Position numbers and translations under genes: made by a program. The notes under the pieces were generated by a model that was not told the DNA's origin, did not search any database, and saw only the letters and a program-made list of their open reading frames with translations. Source: Kitagawia praeruptora (Eukaryota; Streptophyta; Magnoliopsida; Apiales; Apiaceae). Taken from it: a DNA stretch of 64,000 nt. Below, piece by piece: positions 58,609 to 64,000 of the stretch. Each line of letters starts with the position of its first letter. Position 1 is the stretch's first letter. The stretch covers positions 103,894,501 through 103,958,500 of the forward strand of contig CM075346.1 in NCBI GenBank assembly GCA_037693485.1. The letters run 5' to 3'.

Positions 58609-59933
58609 TTCTGTTAACTGATCCTTCCATGACAAGTCCATTTTTTGCAAACTGGATATGCCATCAGGAGTCGTAGCCAATTTGGGTTGGACAAATTGAT
58701 TAGTGGATTTATTATATTGTAGAAATTCAATGCATATCCCTGGACGGCATGTCCATAACCTTTGACAGGTATTTGCAACTCTTGCCCTTTGCTCGTCTCC
58801 TGCCACAACCACCGTAAATAGTAAGACCCCCAAAAAATGATTAGAATATACATAGCAGCCAAGGGTACATGGGATGATGGGAAGACAGCGCATAAACATC
58901 TCAGTGTATCCCAAAGATAGACATTAAATATTTAACTTAACAATGCAAGACCACGAGTCAAAGTAAACATTTTAATGTTACAAAAAGGGTGGATCACATA
59001 GTGTCGTGGTTAATTTTTTAATCCACTGGTACAAAAAACTGGCATACTCTTTTCAGTAATTACAATGAAATAGGTGCAAACACACTGGATATACCATAAA
59101 TAAAGGCATACTTTAGGCGAGCATCACGATTAGGTAATTGACACTTATACTGCTCTATCCTTCTGCAAAACCAGGTGGGGTTCCTAAATCCTCTAATTTC
59201 CTCGATTGGTATGTGCCTAAGTCATTCCTGTAGAAGTATACAACTTTATTTAAATTGGAAAGCTCATAATTAATTTGTTGAACCTTGATGATTATCATGA
59301 TTATCTTTTTGTATTTAGGATCATGCGATTTACACTTAACTTGTATATATAGAGAGAAGTACAAACAAATGAAAGACAAAGCACATTCACAAGGAGGATA
59401 GATAATTGATATCAAGGAAAAAACACTAAACCCTGTTATACTAACTAGACAAATGAATTTTTAAATAATCACATAATGTGTTTAATGAAGAACCAAGATG
59501 TGGCGAAGTCACATATTTACCTCCACCAAACACCAGAAATCCGTAACAGCTTTTGCCAAGCAATGTGCGACTAGTTTTTGTCTCACGCGTATGTCTTGTT
59601 CTTCAAAATTTAATCGAGCAGCACATGTAACTTGACGACCTATTTGAGCAGCAGCACTTATCTTCCAAAGGCCCTCCTATAACTAATTAGAAAGGAAAAA
59701 CCATAAATCAGATGGGATGATAAGCTAAAAGAGACAATTTGCAGGCTAAGTGCAGAAGACATTTGCAATATGTAGAAAGACAGCATGATAAGTTTTTAAA
59801 AGAAAAGATAGACCTGTGCAAAATCATTAGCCAACCCTGCCATTTCCTCTAGGACAAAATCCCAATGAGATTTTCGGCGACTCTCGGGATGCAACGTATG
59901 AAGAGATAACTCAGCGATCCTCTTACGTTTAGC
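58609..59933 (-). pseudogene. EAF1: EAF1-like exons 5-7: HSA domain
   Basis: Exon 5 (59814-59933) reads AKRKRIAELS and SHWDFVLEEMAGLANDFAQ. Exon 6 (59521-59676) reads EGLWKISAAAQ and KLVAHCLAKAVTDFW. Exon 7 (58609-58799) reads GYGHAVQGYALNFYN. Together they form the helicase/SANT-associated domain that recruits actin-related proteins in EAF1/p400. A conserved Trp in the first helix (EMAWLANDF in relatives) is Gly here. Exon 7 loses one base near 58720 and continues in another frame (QYNKSTNQFVQPKLATTPDG) to donor GAA|GTATGG; its 191 nt confirm the missing base. Confidence 0.83.
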
Positions 59934-60021
59934 CTGGTAACCAAATTACAAGAGGAATATTAGTCAAAGACTCAAAGCAAAGACAAAAATCATCAAAAAC
60001 GTACAGGCTCCATGTCATAAC

Positions 60022-61464
60022 CTTAATAATGCGTGCTTCTTCCAATATAGAATCTTCATGCACCTTCATTTTCAATTTCAAGTCCTCAGAACCAGCTTGT
60101 TGCCCGGGGGGATATAGTGGAATCACTGGCTGATAACTTAGTATCAGGAATCTCTGGAACGGAGAAATCTACTGAACAATGAGGTATACCAGCATGAGTA
60201 TTTTCATTTCCTAGCGAGGGATTAGAATCCAACAAATCACTGGGCATTATCTCATTTTCTAAAGTAATTCCCACTTGTTCCTTCCCCTCGATGGCTATAG
60301 GATCATTAGCCTCATTCTGTGAACCGGATACATTTTCGTTAAATGCTTCCTCGTTTTTTATTGAAGAACCATTTCCTTCACGGCTATGGAATAAATTGCT
60401 GTCGGAATTAGCGACATCATTTATATTATCGACTTTGGTCTCGTTAATTTTCTCAGCTGATTTATTACCTTCCATGTTCAGCGCCGCCTCAGAAGCTACA
60501 CTTTCTTCCTTGGTATAACCATTTGAGCTAACACTTTTTAAGTGCGTACAAGTTTCACTATCGACATTCCCATTTAGCCGAAAACCAGTTCCAGTGCCAC
60601 AAGTTTCCAAATCTAAACCATTGGTGCTAAGTACGTCATCTTATTTTCAATTTTTTTCAAAGGGCCTCTATCATCAACTATTTCAGGACTGAACCCGGCT
60701 GTTAGACTACAAGTATCTTCAATTTTTGATTTAACAGAAGATGGTTCACATTCCGGACCACCTAAAGATACATTTTTAATTCCCCCATAAGATTCGGATT
60801 TCAAAAGAACTTTTTTATTACTAGTTCTCTGAGCTTCGGATTCAATAGGTTGATTGTGTTGGTTGTCAATTGGAAGCATTTATATCGGTCTGGGCATCCG
60901 AAGCACCTCCCTTGGTCTGCACAATAAATGATTCAATAGCCTTTCCACCATCTAATTCCATATCTAATCGGATCTTAGATGGTTCTGCTTTGGGAACTAC
61001 ACTACGATGTGGACGAATTCGAAGAAAACATATAGTCTTTCTGGTTGTCTGCATTAACGGTCAACCCTTTTAGATCCCCAGAAACATGATGAGAAGGTAG
61101 CACGGTATGACCTCTAGAAGACAGCACTATATCCATAGAACTCGATCGACCACCATCACGACTTGGACGTGGTCTGTTCCTTCGCCTATATGCTTTCTTT
61201 GGGAGCCCAAATGCAGCAGTTGCACCTAATTCTTTGGTATGTTGACTTCGATCCAACTGTAAAGATTGTTCAGAAGGACCAACAGTATCCCTATTGGATC
61301 GTAACAAATTCCTATCACCTATGGGAATACTATTTTCCCCATCAAATAGCATAAGATTATCAGCACTATTAGGTTCATATGCGAGAGGAATTCCTGGTCT
61401 ACCACTACTTTCAACAGAATCTCCTGGAGGTGAATCAGCCAATGCAAAACTACCTTTTGCTTCA
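60022..61464 (-). pseudogene. EAF1: EAF1-like exon 4, four frame breaks
   Basis: The largest N-terminal exon. It starts EAKGSFALADSPPGDSVESS, highly conserved, and ends VHEDSILEEARIIK at donor AAG|GTTATG. The homologous frame changes four times: near 61020 (+1), between 60866 and 60890 (+1), near 60630 (-1), and at the six-base G run 60106-60111 (+1, minus-strand C run). Each segment still resembles family sequence (LDMELDGGKAIES; DNQHNQPIESE; GLDLETCGTGTGF), so all four are indels and not introns. Only the last is in a homopolymer. Confidence 0.82.
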
Positions 61465-61888
61465 CTGCAACAACAGTTTGTTCTATCATGTTTCAATGTG
61501 CAAAGCTAACATTATAGAACAGATAATTCTTATAATGATCTTATTTTAATTAATATTATTGTTGTTGTTTTTATTACAATATCCCCCCTCATGATTCAGA
61601 AGGCAAAACTTTAAGAAGACGGGATCTGATAAAATGCTAATTAAGCACAATATAATCTACTTATGCAAAATTACTCTAGCCAAATAACTGGGCACTTGCA
61701 AATTAGTCATAATTCTGTTGTAAAACTAAATATTAACCCTCTGTCGACTGTCTACTCATAGTAAGTGGATTGAGTATGATAAAGTGGTACTTTTACTTCT
61801 GTATCATCTTCTGCCTGGTATAATGATCTGATCTACGTGATCACTATTTATCTATATTACTTAAGAGTGACAGAACTAGATGCAATAC

Positions 61889-62456
61889 CTGATCACAAAC
61901 TGCTCAGGTTGTTGATCTGTCAAGGAAGTAGACTGAACACTATGTGAAGCAGAACTCGCGGGTCTAAAGTCCAGAGGATCACCACCCTGCCAAAAAGAAT
62001 GCAGAGTACTCTGATTAAATTTGTTGGTAAAGGTCAATCAAGAAATATAAATTATTATAATTACACACATCCTTCCATTACTGGGGTGCAAACCTCGTAA
62101 ATAGTTATCAGATATCTGTTATAAAGAGCCTAGTCCTAAACTAGTCTATGCTGCTTACCTGCTCAAGAAACTCCAACTGTCTTCGTGCTTCCTCGTAACA
62201 AACATAATGCTGCCTAAAAAGAACAAAGCTTGGATATCACCTTGTGAAATAAGAGCTCCTTATATAATAACAAAATGGCATATATCAGTTCATAACAAGA
62301 AAAAAGGTCACAATACCTAAGAGCTACTTTTGTCTCCTTGATGACTGTTTGCTCTGGAGAAAGGTCAGTACTAACACCACCTTTGTGGTTAACAACTCCC
62401 ATAGAATCGATTGCAGCATTGACTAAAACAGGGAATTCTGGACTACATCTACGCAT
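61889..62456 (-). pseudogene. EAF1: EAF1-like exons 1-3: N-terminus
   Basis: Exon 1 from ATG 62456 reads MRRCSPEFPVLVNAAIDSMG and ends CTTAG|GTATTG. Exon 2 (62159-62213) reads HYVCYEEARRQLEFLEQ and ends CAG|GTAAGC. Exon 3 (61889-61986) reads GGDPLDFRPASSASHSVQST and EQFVI. Phases agree across all junctions. The start is supported by alignment with the family N-terminus; an acceptor-like CTGTAG 15-20 nt upstream suggests a 5' UTR intron. Confidence 0.82.
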
Positions 62457-62465
62457 TCCTATCAC

Positions 62466-63591
62466 AACTCCTACAGATATTGCAGTCCCATCTTTTCAAG
62501 TTTAATATGATTCCTTACAACAAAAGACAGGTGAGAGTTAAAGAAGAAATAAGTACAGTACCAATGAAGGTGTAGTGCAAAACGCTTAAAAAGCAGCTCA
62601 ATAATAAAAACAACTGGGTCACTGTTCCTTTGAAGAGACAGCAAATCATCGCAAATATTATGCATAAAGGATATAAATTTTATACGTCATTTCATATCTC
62701 CTATGAAAGCATGCTAATATCAGAGTGTTTGATTCTACAACCGTAAATACTAAGGACACAGGATCTCTACATAATCCAGACAAATCATTCAATTTAAAGT
62801 AGTCATGTCACTTTATTGTGTAACCAGACTAAACCTAACCAAAAGATACCCAGTTTACCCGCTCGTACAACAAGGTATGAGGTGGGTGAGATATACACAA
62901 ACTTTACCACTACTCCATACAAGTAGAAACTCTGTGTCCACAAAGACCGAAAGTTCAACAACATTCATGTGTAACAGCATTAAAGCAAAAGGAACACATT
63001 AACAAACTACACAGCAATATAAAACTGAGAGGGCCGAAGCCAGAACAATGAAATATAGAGAAAAAATGGAGAACTTAAGTAAATTTTGACAACCGCTTCA
63101 GTGAGGACCCTTTATCTGTCAATGTCTACAGGGCACTAATGGTTAGTGGACACTCCCAGATATAAAAGATACGAATAATATCTAATGCTTGAATATAAGA
63201 TTAGGGAGCACATTGGGTGATCAATATTCAGAGAAACACGCTTTCATGTTTGGTTTACCTTAAGATTTTGGAGGTATTTATTCAGTTTTAAGTCCCTCTA
63301 ACTCTTCACAAACAGATAAAAATACTCAACTTTTTTAAGTGATAAGTTACTTAAAAGATTACACAAACATGCTTACAGATACTGATAAATATTAATCTGA
63401 AACAAATAACAGAATAACCCTAATTCAAATTCTAGGGTTAAAACCTCCAAAATCATAGGGCTTATACATTAAAATACCTGAATTACTCAAATTCACAACT
63501 CAATTACACACACCAGCTTCGCGGGTTTTTCTCCCCGTTCAAAACACAAAATTAGGGCTAAAAAACAACGAAACTCTAGATTTGGGGAGTA
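62466..63591 (-). promoter_or_regulatory. Probable 5' UTR intron and promoter side of the EAF1-like gene
   Basis: On the minus strand a donor GAGTAATTCAG|GTATTT at 63478 could end a 5' UTR exon of about 110 bp and pair with the acceptor just before the start codon. The intron between (about 1 kb) holds nothing recognised. The upstream sequence contains the AGCCCTAA-type motifs common in plant leaders. Confidence 0.35.
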
Positions 63592-63614
63592 ATGGCTGGA
63601 CATTCAGAGACCAG
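63592..63614 (+). CDS. Possible first coding exon of a divergent plus-strand gene
   Basis: ATGGCTGGACATTCAGAGAC then CAG|GTATGT, giving MAGHSET before a consensus donor, with an ATTAGGGCTAAAA-type leader upstream. No second exon lies in the 390 bp left in the window, so this is weak. If real, it would share a two-way promoter with the EAF1-like gene. Confidence 0.25.
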
Positions 63615-63661
63615 GTATGTAAACGATAAATATCAACATTCAAAGTACAATAAACAACATA

Positions 63662-64000
63662 ATGAAAGTAATTTATACAAGGTTTGTATCATCACTAAAA
63701 TATGTAAATATACAAAATATATATAATACTATAAAAATACATACTCGTCGTTGTCATCCTCCGAGTGCGAGATCCCCGTGGGGTGCTGCTGAATGGTCGG
63801 ACCGGAGATATGAGATCCGATCGGGGATGGGGTTGGAAGAAAGGAATTCTTCTGGTCATCAAAAATCCTAATCCAACAAAACATCAGATCATCAGAAAAC
63901 ATGGGAAACTCTGTTTCCAAAGCTTGTACCATGATCGAAAGAAATCCTTTCTTCCCACACCATCACCGATCGGCGCCTAATGCTGACCTCACATCTCCGG
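63662..64000 (-). repeat. Repeated EDDNDEYV module, copy 2, with a long inverted repeat
   Basis: Shares the AT-rich lead-in, the EDDNDEYV-encoding end (stop near 63729) and the following GAATGGTCGGAC block with copy 1 at 10.1 kb. In addition 63802-63848 and 63941-64000 are imperfect inverted repeats (AAGAAAGGA, CGATCGG, CCGGAGAT in both arms), and the right arm runs off the window. Its minus-strand frame reads PTPSPIGSHISGPTIQQHPT before the conserved end. Confidence 0.5.

Larger units (their letters stand above)
34600..62456 (-). pseudogene. EAF1: EAF1-like NuA4 scaffold gene, 21 exons, frame-disrupted
   Basis: Plant EAF1 (VID21/p400-like without the ATPase) is the scaffold of the NuA4 histone acetyltransferase complex in the nucleus. 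Coding exons by splice sites: 62317-62456, 62159-62213, 61889-61986, 60022-61464, 59814-59933, 59521-59676, 58609-58799, 58438-58518, 57597-57654, 56992-57516, 56852-56904, 40069-40126, 39795-39990, 39674-39727, 39449-39529, 38595-38732, 38388-38504, 37576-37667, 37234-37449, 36768-37149, 34600-36039. They total about 5.7 kb, roughly 1900 codons, the usual family size. Breaks: four indels in exon 4, one each in exons 7 and 13, no AG before exon 11, and a GC donor after exon 16. Intron 11 (16.7 kb) contains element C. Start ATG 62456 aligns with the family N-terminus (VLVNAAIDSMG). Pseudogene is my reading; a poorly resolved allele is the alternative. Confidence 0.85.

Overview
This is nuclear DNA from a flowering plant, most likely a eudicot. 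It is AT-rich, with plant-type spliced genes, a plant EAF1 homologue, tRNA-derived SINEs, MITEs and three large Ty1-copia elements of the Sirevirus (SIRE1/Maximus) type. The species cannot be read from the sequence.

Layout. 1-6075: left-truncated, decayed copia element A on the minus strand, inserted in the RT/RNase H region of an older copia element (6081-7186). 8.2-9.2 kb: broken papain-like cysteine protease gene. 9.8-18.9 kb: AT-rich intergenic DNA with an LTR remnant, a TTA-flanked Harbinger-like element carrying a SINE, a foldback element, a 10-bp-TSD MITE, a Helitron-type 3' end, a BAP31-like pseudogene and a fragment of a BRWD-type WD40 gene. 18947-32882: complete element B (same family as A) with 5-bp TSD GTCAT; gag is open, pol and ORF3 are broken. 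34600-62456: an EAF1-like gene (NuA4 scaffold; HSA and SANT/Myb domains) on the minus strand. I traced 21 coding exons, but six single-base frame breaks and one lost splice acceptor mark it as a probable pseudogene. Its intron 11 holds complete element C (41975-55864, TSD CAATG), whose two 1417-bp LTRs look identical and whose gag, pol and 1183-aa third ORF are all open. The last 340 bp repeat a short module also found at 10.1 kb.

Elements A/B and C are two diverged families with one plan: LTR, PBS matching initiator tRNA-Met, gag, pol in the -1 frame with no ATG and a 22-nt overlap, a motif-rich non-coding block, a long third ORF, polypurine tract, LTR. The block just before ORF3 carries dense short motifs (TCGA cores in B; AGACTA/TAGTCT and TTCGAGTT in C) related to motifs in the same element's LTR. 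I read this as a possible internal control region for ORF3. Every host gene copy in the window is damaged, whereas element C is intact, so the damage is hard to blame on poor sequence.
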